Part shown: positions 22,921 to 34,493 of the stretch, piece by piece
Numbering within the stretch: the first letter of the stretch is position 1
How the letters are laid out: every line of letters begins with the position of its first letter
NCBI GenBank assembly: GCA_037042915.1
Contig: CM073201.1
Span: 1,488,001 to 1,552,000 of the forward strand
DNA length: 64,000 nt
Direction: 5' to 3'
Source: Auricularia sp. M13
Lineage: Eukaryota > Basidiomycota > Agaricomycetes > Auriculariales > Auriculariaceae
Notes under the pieces: model-generated
The model's database searches: none
The model's input: the letters and a program-made list of their open reading frames with translations, nothing else
Told to the model about the DNA's origin: nothing
Program-made: the position numbers and the translations under genes

Positions 22921-25620
22921 TCACATCAACTCGTCGAGGGTCATATCTGCGTCTCTGGTCGCGCCGACCGTCGTATCAGCCGGGTTCCCCGCAAAGGCCG
23001 CGCCGTCTTCGCCATCCTCTTCCTCGCAGTCTTCCATGTCACTCGTGAGAGTCGCACTGGAAGCTATACTCGAACTGCGCGCAGCAACCGGGGGTCTTGA
23101 GATGCGTGTCATAGTCGTCCGCATCTTGACATCCGCAGGCACAGATTTATATAGCTCCAACTCGTGCCGTAGCGCGTCGTTTTCCTCTTCTAGTTCGTCG
23201 CGGTCACGCGTTGACAGAATGAGCTTCTGCAGTGCAAAAGGGTCAGGCTGAACTAGCTGTCTTCGGCGCACGTGGCCGGGATCCTCACTAACCTGCTGAG
23301 CCTCTGCAAGCTGCCTACGAACGCGCTCCAGGTAATGAATCCGGTTCTGCGGATTGGCCTGGGATATGATTTCCGCGTTGAATCTGCTCAGCCGGTCGGT
23401 CTCTGCCTCTGCCAGCGCATTGCGAGCCGCTGCCTCCTTGAGCATATGCACCGCGTCCATGAACAGCTGCTCGTACGGCGCAAGTGCCTGCAGTGCGCCC
23501 TGTAACCTGGGAAATCGCAGATTGAGCATCTCCCATAACAGGTACGTCCTGAACGTACCCTTCCACATCTGCCTGCAGAGCCTCCTCGCGCATCTTGGCT
23601 TGCTGGACTGCACTGGCAAGTTTCCTTGCTGCCATCTTTTCAGCCTTGACAGCACCCGCCCAGCGCGCCTCCTCCTCAACTGCACGAGCTTCGACCTCCT
23701 GCATCTTCTTCTTCCAGTGCGCCTCCTCGACCTCAGCGTGCCGTGCGCGGCGATCGAGCTCCGCGACCTTGCTGACCAGGCGTTCGCGTTCCGTCAGTGC
23801 TGCGGCGTGTTGGTCCTTGAGCGCCGTCAACTCGGTTTGCAGCGTGTCGCGGGAGACTTCGAGCTCGAGCAACTGATCCGCTAGCTCGGTGCACAGCGCG
23901 TGTGCCCGCGCGAGCCGTTCCTCGCCCAGCTTGACGTAGATTCGCGCCCCGCGCAAATCAACGCGAAGCAGACGCGTCTTCTCCCGCTCCTCCGCGAGCT
24001 CCCACGAGTTGTCCCGCACAGCAGGCTCCTGGTCGCGCTCCTCGACGGACAGGCTCTCCTTGAGTCGTTCGTTGCTCTGATCGGTGACGCGCTTCAGTGA
24101 AGTCTCCGCACATTCCAAACATGCGAGTAATTGGTGTTGGTGGCTTTCCATGGCGCGGACTAGATACGCAATCTCGTGCATCTGCGCATCGCGGTCGGCG
24201 AACTTGCGCTCGAGCCTGACGATGCGCAGGCGAAGTGCGGCACAGGTCATGGACGCGGATTCGTAGGCTTCCTTCGGTACAGAGGCCTGTACAAGCCGGC
24301 CGAACTGCTGTGCCGAGATCTGGAGGAGCCCGCGAAGGTGCTTAATGAGACTCGACTGCTCAGCAGAGACGGCATTGGCACGCCGCGCCTCCTGACGCGC
24401 AGCCTCGACCTCCTCCTGTAGTTGGGCGGTGTGCTTACGCGCCTCGGCCAGCGCAGCCTCAGACGCAGCATGAGCTTGCTTCAGCTTGGCTTCCTGTTCA
24501 TCGCGCTTTTGACGTTCTTTCGAAGCCATCGCGTTGGCGCGGTCTACATCCGCGAGTTTGCTGCGAGCTGTGCGTAACTCAGCCTGCTGAGACGCGCAGA
24601 GCTTCTTGCCCTCTTGCAGCTGCGATTCAAGTTGTTTCTTGACTTTCGCATGGGCTTCGATTTGGTCGGCCAGCTTTCGTTCGTGCTAGGCGCCGGTGAA
24701 CGTCAGAAGGAGTTGGGTCACGTGAGTCACGGGATCACTGCTTACAGCTTTTTTACCCTCTTCGTGTACGCGTTGAAGAGCTTCAAGCTTCTTTTCCAGC
24801 TGGGCGATACGTTTGACGCGTTCGTCAACGTGTTTATCTCGTGAATCCGCCTTGCCGGTCTAAAATGAATTAGTACCCCAAAAAATACAAGAAATGTGTT
24901 GGCGAACCATAGCTCGTGGTAAGGCATCTCGTTGAGCTGCAGCTTTTGGATAGTCACTACGTGCAACTTGTGAAGAAAGGCGGGAGGCAAGGAGCGTACG
25001 TTGTTCCCGTGGTGCACTGGCGACCTGCGCCTTCCGTGCCTCCTGCAGTGCCGCTTCGGATTGTGCTAGCTTATCGTGTAGTTGGTCGCGTTCTTGTTGG
25101 AATTCATTCGTGAGCTTCACATTCTGTGCCTTGAGTTGCTCGACCTGTCGCCGGTAAGTACTACGGTCCCGGTTGAGCGGCCAAATGAGACCCGCCTGTT
25201 GTCGTAACTGCGCCATTTGCCCACATGATAGAGTCGAGGCTCTGCTCCTGGTCAAGGAAGGCGAAAGGTTCGGGTTTATGTTCTCGGTGTCGTCTGGGTG
25301 ATACGCTGCACGGCTAATGAACAACACGGTTGCATGCAGGCGGGAAGCACCAACCAGGGTCATTGGCCAATTTCTGACGCGAGAACCGGGGAGAGTTCTC
25401 CAAGAATGCGCCCCGTTTGTAGGCCTCTGCAGAGGCAAACTCTGTGGAACGCGTTAGCAACGGCCGGTGACGTTGAAGCAACCGTGGTCCTCACTGTCGG
25501 ACGGACTGTACGCGCCGGGCCCGGGCGTATCGCTTGCTGGGGGAGAGTCAGCGGAGCCCGCAATGGGGACACTGTGGACGCGCCTTTGTCGGTGGCAAAG
25601 CGGGGTCCTTTGGCGAACAT
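22921..25620 (-). CDS. Coiled-coil protein, HMMR (RHAMM)-like
   Basis: The first exons encode MFAKGPRF, then TPGPGAY and YKRGAFLENSPRFSR. This is the PGPGAY-type N terminus known from hyaluronan-mediated motility receptor (HMMR) proteins. The central ~500 residues are almost pure heptad coiled coil (about 23,315-24,530 and 25,030-25,200). Near the end, SQANPQNRIHYLERVRRQL resembles the HMMR/Kif15 C-terminal motif, followed by an acidic tail ending TLDELM. HMMR proteins bind spindle microtubules; that role here is inference. The first intron is short and its donor is ambiguous (GC donor, or GT with an AAG acceptor). A second intron has a good CTAAC branch site. The start lies 120 bp from a divergent F-box-like gene. 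Confidence 0.72.
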
Positions 25621-25740
25621 GGCGGTGGCTGGGGAATGGACCGGCGCGTTGTTTGGCGGAGCTTGGCCACGGTCTCACTTCACGCGATTAGAATCCATTC
25701 TCAGCCGTTATCTCTTGACCCACAACCGCCACCATCCCCC
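25621..25740. promoter_or_regulatory. Short shared promoter region, HMMR-like / F-box gene
   Basis: Only 120 bp separate two divergent start codons (25620 minus, 25741 plus). Both promoters and both 5' leaders must fit here or overlap the partner's coding region. A pyrimidine-rich ACCGCCACCATCCCCC leads into the plus-strand ATG. Confidence 0.55.
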
Positions 25741-27303
25741 ATGTCCTTCGCCCCCATCCCGACTGCAGCAGAGGCGGCCAAGATTGGTGCCGAGATTGTG
25801 GTCGACGAGGCCCGCGTCGTTGCGCTCGAAGCCGAGCTCGCTGCGCTCAAGATCTCGATCGCGCAGAAGAAATTCCAGGTCGCGCCCATTCGCCGTCTGC
25901 CCTGGGAGATGCTGGCCGCGCTGTTTGCGGCCTCCGTCGAGCACGATCCGTTCTTCATTCTGACGCTGTCCCAAGTCTGCCGCGCATTCCGTCGCGCAGC
26001 GCTGATCAGTCCTAGCCTCTGGGCAGTCCTGACAATCAACGTCGCCAATTGCCACCACGAACCATTCACCAACTTGTTCTTGGACCGCTCAGGCTCCGTC
26101 CCGCTCACAGTGTCGATCCCTCGTCCTGCCAAAGCCTCGCAGACTCACTGTCATCGACACGCAGAGGAACAATACGCGGGCGCCGTAGGCGGTGTCATGC
26201 TCCTTCTTCACAAGCACCAGAATCGTCTACGCTCTCTAGACTTCAATGTTGCAAGTTTAGACACTGCTGAGGTCACACTGGCCGTCTGCACCGGGCCTGC
26301 GCCAAAACTCCAGCGTCTACACATAACCCTCGATTGCGACCAGGAGCGCCACAAGGAGGAACTATCTGTTCTTAAGACTGCCTTCCAACCTTGTCCAGCC
26401 CTTCGCGACCTCAAGTTGCAGCACTGCACCCTGCCCGTTCGCCACATGTCTACCGAGCAGGGTCGCTTTGCCAACGTGCTTTCGTTGTCTCTCAATCACC
26501 TCCACTCGCCAATTCTTCACCTTAAACGCGTACTATCGCACATGCCTAATCTCAGAGCTCTCACGTGTCTACACTGGCGACTTCCGCATGACGAACTGGA
26601 TACTCTCAACATCGTCGTTCCCTCGTTGCGCCAACTCAGCATCGTCGACGAGACCCACGGGCTTTCAGGGACGAGGCTTCTACGCTGTCTTACCGCCCCC
26701 AACTTACAGAAGCTGTTGCTGAAGAACCTATTTGACTTCGATGCGTTGAGCGACGACGATGACGAGTTGGCGACATCCGAAGCTACGGAGATCGTAGGAG
26801 AGGCGGTCAGAGACTTCTTGCAACGCTCAGGGTACCAGCGCCTCATCTGCCTCGAACTTATCCACTCGGAGATGCCTGCCGAGGACCTGGTCTACCTGCT
26901 GCGCCGCGCAGAGTTCGTCGAGGAGCTTACGCTGTCGGGCACGAGGCTGGCCGCGACCGTCTGGAAGAACCTCGCGGCGCGGCCGAAGCGCAAGGCGTGC
27001 GTCCCGCGTATGCACACGCTCGTCCTGGGCGACACGTACATCAAGCCGAAGCAGATCGCCAAAATCCTCGACGCGCGCAACCTCGCTCCCGATTCGGTCT
27101 TCCGCCCGCTCAAGCTGCTGAAATTCACGAACTGCACCGGGGTGGGGGAGAGCGAGCGGATGACGTGGGCCGCGCTCGACCCTACGCGTCTGACCGTGGA
27201 ATGCACGAACTCGCCCCTCTCGGACGTGAAGCAGGTCGACATCATGGCGGGCCTCGTTGACGCGATGATGTATGGCCTTCCTGGGTTTCCTCTCTACTTT
27301 TAG
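25741..27303 (+). CDS. F-box-like protein with leucine-rich C terminus
   Basis: Intron-free, 520 residues. A short helical N terminus (residues 8-38, EAKIGAEIVVDEARVVALEA-like) precedes an F-box-like motif at about residues 45-90 (RRLPWEMLAALFAAS, LSQVCRAFRRAALISPSLWAVL). The remainder has irregular Leu-rich segments, as in the very large Agaricomycete family of F-box/LRR-like proteins. Such proteins usually bind Skp1 and select substrates for SCF ubiquitin ligases, although many members are unstudied. The annotated start ATGTCCTTC at 25741 follows a Pro/pyrimidine-rich leader; in-frame sequence upstream looks non-coding. It overlaps nothing and is followed by about 290 bp of 3' region. Confidence 0.8.
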   Translation: MSFAPIPTAAEAAKIGAEIVVDEARVVALEAELAALKISIAQKKFQVAPIRRLPWEMLAALFAASVEHDPFFILTLSQVCRAFRRAALISPSLWAVLTINVANCHHEPFTNLFLDRSGSVPLTVSIPRPAKASQTHCHRHAEEQYAGAVGGVMLLLHKHQNRLRSLDFNVASLDTAEVTLAVCTGPAPKLQRLHITLDCDQERHKEELSVLKTAFQPCPALRDLKLQHCTLPVRHMSTEQGRFANVLSLSLNHLHSPILHLKRVLSHMPNLRALTCLHWRLPHDELDTLNIVVPSLRQLSIVDETHGLSGTRLLRCLTAPNLQKLLLKNLFDFDALSDDDDELATSEATEIVGEAVRDFLQRSGYQRLICLELIHSEMPAEDLVYLLRRAEFVEELTLSGTRLAATVWKNLAARPKRKACVPRMHTLVLGDTYIKPKQIAKILDARNLAPDSVFRPLKLLKFTNCTGVGESERMTWAALDPTRLTVECTNSPLSDVKQVDIMAGLVDAMMYGLPGFPLYF

Positions 27304-27597
27304 TCGTGTCGATCTGGCATTCCTGGACTTTTGCATAGCTCCATTCATCCATCCACTCATCCACCGATGCTGCATAGCTCTCGCATTCATGTCTCGCTTC
27401 ACTGCACTTCACTTATGTATCTTCCTTTATCACTTTGACTCCTCGTGTACGAACAGTCGCCATAGGCCGACGATATCATTGAACCCTCGAATAGTCTTGC
27501 CCTTATGTCTTTCTTCGTGCACGTAGCAATTGCACGCTAACTCTCGCTTCTGGCTCCTCCTGATAATATTTGGACGACAACGCGCCCGGTATGTGTA
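27304..27597. other. Convergent 3' region, F-box and PPR genes
   Basis: 294 bp of pyrimidine-rich sequence between two convergent stop codons. It presumably holds both polyadenylation sites. No gene is seen. Confidence 0.4.
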
Positions 27598-29457
27598 TTA
27601 CGAACGCCCTGCCCGCTCACCAGGGACAGAATCAAGCAGCGAACTCGGTTTTGGCCCTCTCGCGCGCTTCACAGGTTCCTTGCCCTTCGTGTCGATGAAA
27701 GTCTGTAGCAAGGGCGAGACCTCGTATCCGTGCTCCTTCATCTCCTGCAGGGCGAGCACGTGCCGAGTATCATGGTGCACCACGCACTTGCGCACGATGG
27801 CCTCGTACACCTCCTGCGAAGGTACCATCTTCGCCTTCTCCATCTCCGAGAGGTAGAAGAACGCGTCCTCGTACTGGTCCGGAAGGAGCGAAATCCGGAT
27901 GAGCGTCTCGAACGTCTGGCTGTCGGGCTTGACACCGAGCTCCTGCATCTCTGTCAGGATGCGCTCGGGCAGGTCGAAGCGCTTCTGCGTTCGGCAGCCC
28001 TCGAGGAGGATGTTGAACGTGCTTGTGTCGGGTTGGAGATTCCAGTCCCCGGCTGACTTGTAGATACCGACGGCGCGGCCGAGGTCGCCTTGGCGCACCG
28101 CTGCGGCGACGACGACATTCATCGCGACGATGTCAACGACGCGGCCATCGGCATGCAGATCGTAGAGCAGGTTGAAGGCGTCGTCCGTCTTCTCGATGCT
28201 GGTGCTGATTCGCTCGAGGATGGGTGCAGCTGTACGCGCTGTCGGCGGGACCTTGTGCGAGCGCATCCAGGACAGCGCGGCGAGAGCTTCGAGGATGGTG
28301 CCCGACGTCGCGAAGGCCTCGACGAGGGCAGCAAAATGGTGTTCCTCCGGCTTTACGCCGACAGAGAATAACTGTGCGATGACATCGCCTGCGAGTTGTG
28401 GGAGCCCATTGCGCGCGGCGCAGTTCAGGACGGCAATGCATGCGCCTTCGTCAGGAGTGATTTGGTGTTCCTTCACTACCCTCTCCCACGCTGCCTCCGT
28501 TCCTTCTTTCTGACCTTTAGGTTAGTACTGGGAACATGCGCACGAATAATGCAGGAAACTCACGAACAGACTCTGAGCAGAAGAAATAAGGACGTTGACC
28601 CACGTTTTACCACCCAGTCGTCGCGTAGAATTTGCCTCGAAGGAATTTGCGATCTCGAACGCAAGGCGAGCATTGCCTTTCTCCGACGCGAGGACCACGA
28701 CCGCCTCCACCGTTTCCAGCTGGACTGGGATTTCCAACGTGAACGCGTCGTCCAAGCGTTGTATACACATCTCCACCTCCTCGCGCTTGGCGTGTCGGTA
28801 GACGAGCTCGTTGAGAATAGCAGAGTCCATCGGCACTCCCTCTTGCCGCATCAAGTCGAGAATGTAGTCTACGCAGCGGTCCTCCGAATTTTGTGCGGCC
28901 TGCCCAGTCACATCAATCCCAAGGGCAGCAATCAAAATTTGGTGTGCATACTCGGAGCAGGTGTGTGAACGTCTCTGTGTTAGGCCAGACACCGGTTGCA
29001 ACCATTTCCTCGTAGAACGCCATGGCCTCGTCGTAATACGAGTGACGAGACAGCGCCCTGAGGAGGGCGTTGTATGTCGCCGTGTTTGGAGCGATACCTT
29101 CGTCTTGTATCTGTCTGCACACTTTCAGGCAAGCAGCAACATTGCCGTCGTCCGCATGGCCGTCCAGCCTGCTGTTGTAGCGGGACAGCTGGTAAGACTT
29201 GGCGAGAACAAGCGGCTCCGTGCTGCGAATGTGCCCAGTCTGTGGACGAAAGAGCGATGGTCCGGCTTCCGTGAGCTGAGAGGCGGCCAACGGCGGCGCA
29301 GCCTGAGTCGTCTGGTGTCGGGCAGACCGTGAAGCAGCTGCACAGACATAAGCGACGCGATGTACCGGTCACAATTTTGCACACCCTGAGCTACGCGCGC
29401 ACTTGCGACGCGTCGTTTCACAGACTGCTTCACGAGCCCTTGTGCCACGGAAAGCAT
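27598..29457 (-). CDS. Pentatricopeptide-repeat protein, likely mitochondrial
   Basis: The start at ATG 29457 gives MLSVAQGLVKQSVKRRVASA, Arg/Ser-rich with no acidic residue, as expected for a mitochondrial presequence. Three introns separate the coding parts (about 29,400-29,355, 28,960-29,000, 28,480-28,560). PPR-type helical pairs are clear: NTATYNALLRALSRH / YDEAMAFYEEMVATGVWPN; ADDAFNLL-like; DTSTFNILLEGC / LPERILTEMQELGVKPD; SQTFETLIRISL. Seven or more repeats are visible. PPR proteins bind organellar RNA and act in mitochondrial mRNA maturation, stability or translation; the target is unknown. The C terminus is basic (VKRARGPKPSS). The gene is divergent from RAD21 with 89 bp between starts. 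Confidence 0.85.
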
Positions 29458-29546
29458 GGCCGCTTTTGGAAAATAGAACGAACAAGCTCGACTTGAAACT
29501 CCGCAGTGTTGGCTCTCCTCCCGCCCTTCTTGGATACACCCACACC
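29458..29546. promoter_or_regulatory. 89-bp divergent promoter, PPR protein / RAD21
   Basis: The start codons of the PPR gene (minus) and RAD21 (plus) are only 89 bp apart. The plus side ends CCCACACC before ATG. Transcription start sites must lie here or inside the partner's leader. Confidence 0.6.
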
Positions 29547-31868
29547 ATGGTGCGCGCTGCCGCTGAACCCGTGCTGGGACGTGCTCAACGTGTCGTTGCA
29601 GTTTTATTCGGAGGCTATCCTCTCGCGACGCGGGCCGCTTGCCAAAGTGTGGCTGGCCGCCCACATGGAGCGGAAGCTCTCCAAGACACAGACGCTCCAG
29701 ACAGACATTCAGGACTCTGTCGGTGCGTAGGAGACTTCCAACATCCTCATATCCCCCTCACATACCTGCTGCAGGCGCTATCATGGACCAGGAGGTCGAG
29801 TTGATGGCGCTGCGACTCAGCGGCCAGCTGTTGTTGGGCGTGGTGCGCATCTACAGCCGCAAGGCGAAATATCTCCTCGACGATTGCAACGAGGCTCTGG
29901 TCAAAATCAAGCTTGTGCGCCCGCCTCTCTTCAGCTGCATTGTGGCACGACGACTAAACTACCTTAGGCTTTCCGTCCGGGCATGGTCGACATGACGGAG
30001 GACCAGCTAGCGGCCCCGAAGGGCGCGATCACCCTTCAGGACGGCGGCATTGATCTCGACCTTCTCCTGCCTGATGCGACCTGGGACCTCGACTTCGAGG
30101 ACCGCCCGCATGCGCAAGGCCAGCATGTTGCTCGTGCCGCAGATATCACGCTTCAGACAGGAAACGACCTTGACTTTGACCTTGACGAGCCCATGCGTGG
30201 TTTCGACCTGGGGCCTTCGGACGGCATTGAATCGCAAGAGTTCGAGAACCTTGGCTTGACGTTCGGCGACGACCATGCCGCGAATGAAGAAGACCTCAGT
30301 ATTGAAGTCGGTCGTGACGCGCCCGACAGGTCGCGCCTCTCCGTCGATTCGCGGCTTCTCGGAGACGGCGGTCCCATGGATCTCGATGTTCTGTCGCGTA
30401 TGAGCAGAGAGCCCAGCGAACATGGTCTCGACATGAACATGGACCTCGGCTTCGGCGACATGGATGTCGACCTGGATCTGGGTTTGAGCTTTGGTCCTGA
30501 CGGCGGGGTTAGCGAAGGCGACAAGACGCCTGGAGAGGCACGCACGCCCTCCCGAGCCTGTTCGTCTCTAGATTCATTATTCTTCCGTGCGTGCTGCTGA
30601 CAACAATGCAGCATCTCCTTTGACGCCCCCGCCCCAAACGCCACCTGCTGGCGAACAGACTCCTCGTCCCAGCCCGACCAAGCGTGCATCTGCTAAGAAG
30701 AAGCAAGTCGTCGAGAAGAAGCAGATCATCGACTCGGTAACCGAAATGGAGGGTGGACCCGGTCCCAAGGTTCGTGGGCGAGGTGCGAATGGCGATTTGG
30801 GTCCTCCGGTCGACAAGGATGTCAGTGCTATACTGGTGGAGGTACGCATATCGTGGTCATGGTTGCCGCGTAGATGACTTACCCCTCCCCCGCAGCCACA
30901 ATTCCTTCCAAGCTCTCGTACCGTAATGCGCTTGCTGGAGATTCGCGCCGACCCCTTAGCACACTTCTGCCCAACCAAGGTCACACCTGAAGGCACTTTC
31001 TACTACGCCGGACCTCCTGGACTGGCACCCGAGCTTGCTGAACTATTCATGTTCCCTGCCAAGGGTGCAAGTGCTAAGCGTCGCGGTGCGTCTCCCGGTG
31101 CCGAAGGTCGCGCCACCAAGAAGCCGCGCCTCGCCGATGAGGACGAGATTGAACAGGCTCGTCGGGCCGGCAGTCAGGCGCCAAGCATTGGGCTCGGCAG
31201 CGAAATCCTTGGGGGTGTCGCCAATGACGATGGCCTTGGCCTTGGCGGGGACTCGGGCGTGTTCGAGGATTTCCAGCTTGACATGGGCGGCGGCGACTTT
31301 GATGCAGACCTCGGCTTGCGGCCCGAAGCTGAGACCCGGCTTTCAACTCCTGCTGCGGACATTCCCGATGTGGAAGACGGCCAAGCTTACGCTGACCTCT
31401 CTTGCCCGATCGCGTTGTTTGATACCAAGCAGTCGACGCAGGAAGAACGCCAAGCAGAGGAGGAAGGCGATAATGCCAAAGGCTATAGCAAGAACACGAC
31501 ACGTGCACTTGCCCTTATACGCCGCGAGCTACAGCCTGTCAATGGTCAACCACCCGCCGAGCCGATGAGCTTCGCGAAAATGTCTGAAAAGGTGTGCATT
31601 CCGGGTTCATTACACGTCTTAGCGAACCTTGGCTCATGTTCTTCGTGCTCGCTAATCCAAGGCGACTCGGCGCGCTGCCGCTAATTTCTTCTTTGAGCTG
31701 CTCGTCCTGGGCACGCGTGACTGCGTAAAGCTCAGCCAAGCGGGACCATTCGAGAATATCGAGGTGCGGGCAAAGGACAAACTTTGGGAGCGCCTGCCTC
31801 GCGGAGCGCCCGGGGTGCAGCGCGACGCGTCGGTCGCCCCCTCGATCGCGACCTCCCTTGGCCTTTGA
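29547..31868 (+). CDS. RAD21: Cohesin kleisin subunit Rad21/Scc1
   Basis: Seven exons: 29547-29549, 29602-29722, 29775-29914, 29968-30559, 30612-30841, 30896-31591, 31662-31868. Total 1,989 nt, 662 residues. Exon 1 is only the ATG; exon 2 begins [20 protein letters not shown], the conserved Rad21 N terminus, which contains no other Met at that place. The N domain binds Smc3 ([29 protein letters not shown]). The C-terminal winged helix that binds Smc1 is present ([20 protein letters not shown]). SIEVGR at 30298-30315 fits the yeast separase site SxExGR. Kleisin closes the cohesin ring that holds sister chromatids together in the nucleus. The middle is acidic and Asp/Gly-rich, as usual. Confidence 0.95.
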
Positions 31869-32167
31869 AGGACAGTTTCTTCTTGAATCACGACCGCGTC
31901 ATGAACAGAAGACATTGCACATTTCACACCGGGTCTTCGTCTCTTTTTTGTTGTATTGACTGCGCTGTGTATGTAGGGTTACGTACGTGTCGAATGTATT
32001 AGCACGACGATGTGTGCGCTGTTTACCGATGCAATCGTCGCATTTGCCGAGCGCGCCGAGAGCGAGCCCGAGTGCCAAGGAATGCGGCAGTCAAGACAAA
32101 TATCGCCCTTGCTCGAGTCCACGGCGCAAAGGGCGCCATCCCATCGTCCCACCGCGCAGGGCGAACG

Positions 32168-34262
32168 ATGCCCAACAGCCAGCTCAGCGCTGTTCTCGCT
32201 GCGGCACTAGCCTTGGCGGCCGCTTCGCATGCAGCCCCTGCGGCGTCCGACGACGGAGGAGATGTCTGGCACCTGCCAATCGTCCTCACAGAACACCATG
32301 CGGGCCGGGCAGTAGGCAGAAGAGCTGCACACTCTGCCATTGGCCTCGGCGACTACTTCGACGTGTGCGTCTATCGTCGCCCGCTGACCGCTGCCGAGCG
32401 AGAGCCTAATCACGTTCCCCCGCAGAACGTACAGCGTTATGGTGCAGGTCGGTCCCGTGCTCACGCCGCTGGTGCTCGACACCGGGTCGAGCGACCTGTG
32501 GGCCATCTCGGATGCATGCACCAACTGCACGGACGGCTCGATTCCCCTATTCCCCGCGGCGAGCTTGCAGTCCGCGGGCATCGACGTCTCGCTCAAGTAC
32601 GGCGACTCGACGACGAGGACGCATGCTGTCAGTGGCTGGGCGTCGTAGGCTCGAGACACTGACGCTTATATGCGCGCTAGATTGGGCCCATTGGCATGTC
32701 GTCCATGGGAGTTGCGAAGCTCAAGATGGACGGCCAGTACTTCGCCGCCATAGACGACACCAACACCACCATCGCTGCCACGGGCTCTGCGGGCATCTTT
32801 GGGCTTGGTTTCCCTATCGCCAGCGTCGTCTTTGCCGACATATTCAAGCAACGCTTTGTCACCTGCTCCGACTGCTCGGCTTCCACCAAGCGCGATCAGC
32901 AAGCCTCCGCCTCTGCTTCTGGGCGGCGACCGTTTCCGCAGCTGGCATCAGTAATGCGCGCGGCGCGCTCTTCGCTGTCCGCGCGCGCTCCTGGCGAGCC
33001 GAGTGTGGGAGACTTGCTATCGCTCGTGCCCGTTGCCTCCCCTCTGATCCCGCGCGCTGTGAATCAAGGTCTCCTGCCGGAGCCCATGGTTTCTATAACG
33101 CTCCAGCGCGAGACCATCGACCCTGGTGGGAACCTTGGCATGCTCACTCTCGGCGGTCTTCCCTCTTCCGTCGACCGAGACCAGATCACCTGGGCTGACG
33201 TTCGGCGCTACAATGCTACAGAGGTGGGCCTGCCGGCGTCCATCTCTGAGGCAAATTCCTATCCTCTGTGCGCACCATTGCCTCTGCAATTCTTGCACCG
33301 TGACTGATGCAGTCCACAGGGCCTGGGAGATCCCACTGGATGATGTATATCTGGATGGGCAACGATTGCCACGGACAGTGCTCACAAATCCCACCATCTC
33401 AATATCTGCATTGATTGATACGGTAGCCTCTTCAGTGCAATCTGAGGAAGATTACTTACCACTTCTGTAGGGAAACTCTCTTATACGCGGTCCTGCAGAC
33501 GTTGTCGAGCTCATCACGCGACGCATCACATCTCCGGATGCACCATCGGACACAGCACCGTCGGAGGTCTACGATTGCACACCGCACACCTTGGCATTCG
33601 GCATTGGCGGCAAGATCTTCCCTGTCGACCCAAGAGACCTGGTTTCACAAGCGAACGCGGATGTCGTTGGCGTGGCAGATGATACATCTGCTGCCACAGC
33701 ATGCACCCTCAATCTTGCAGTCACTGACCCACCAGTGGTTGGAGACGGTTTCTTGTATACGTGGAGTCTTGGGGCGCCTTTCCTGAAGAGGTACGCTCAT
33801 CGTTTCTCGACCTTTCCGGCGTTCATAGTTTCTTGCAGTGTCCTGGCGGCCTTCTACTATGGCAATATCACTCACCCCAACATCGATAGGCCGCGAATAG
33901 GACTACTATCTACCGTACCGCAAAATGCAAGTGCCTTGCTTGCGTCGGCAGTCACGAAGGCAGGATCCACCGATGGCAACTTCCCAGGTTAGACCTATTG
34001 CATCCCTTTGTGTTTTGCTTTGCTCTCCGTAGCTGACATGCGCATCCCTCCCCGTTCCCATGCAGCCCTTTCGCAGTCGGCGCCTACGGGCACCTACCTA
34101 CCGATTGGGACAGGAGTGGCGGGCGTGCCTCTTGCGTCTACGAGCATAGGCAACTCCTTCAACCACCCGACACCGCGAACAGGAAAGGCTGCTCTGCGAC
34201 GAGCCCCATCAACGGCACTTCAAATAGCACTCTGCTGTCTTTCTGCCATGCTATTGCTCTGA
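32168..34262 (+). CDS. Secreted aspartic protease (family A1), possibly GPI-anchored
   Basis: The start at ATG 32168 gives a signal peptide (SAVLAAALALAAASHA). The first catalytic motif is LDTGSSDLW (Asp at about 32478), and the second, IDTGNSLIRG, is rebuilt across an intron at 33424. Pepsin-fold segments around them include GIFGLGFPI and FLYTWSLGAPFLKR, then AAFYYGNI. After the protease domain comes a Ser/Thr/Pro-rich stretch and a hydrophobic end (STALQIALCCLSAMLLL) that fits a GPI-anchor signal. At least five introns are present. Pepsin-like enzymes of this type digest protein outside the cell or remodel the wall. Exon edges in the middle are partly uncertain. Confidence 0.87.
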
Positions 34263-34493
34263 ACGCATTCGGGTCTCAAGAAACACGCTATCATGAATTT
34301 CCGCATCTCAATTGCAACAATAGGTAGAGGTAGGGTTTAGCTAATCGCGCATCCATATAACGTTATACTGCATTGCTTCGGTTTGTTCATCCCACAAGTT
34401 CAGGTTCGTTCTGTACATGTAGATTCGCATTGTACGCAGGGTCCAATGGAAGTACCAAACATGACGATAATAAAAATGCCACAACACGGTTCT

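Noticed and set aside
25561-25620. Claiming a definite GC-AG intron in the HMMR-like gene
   Set aside because: A GT donor with an AAG acceptor also restores the frame, so this case is only a candidate.
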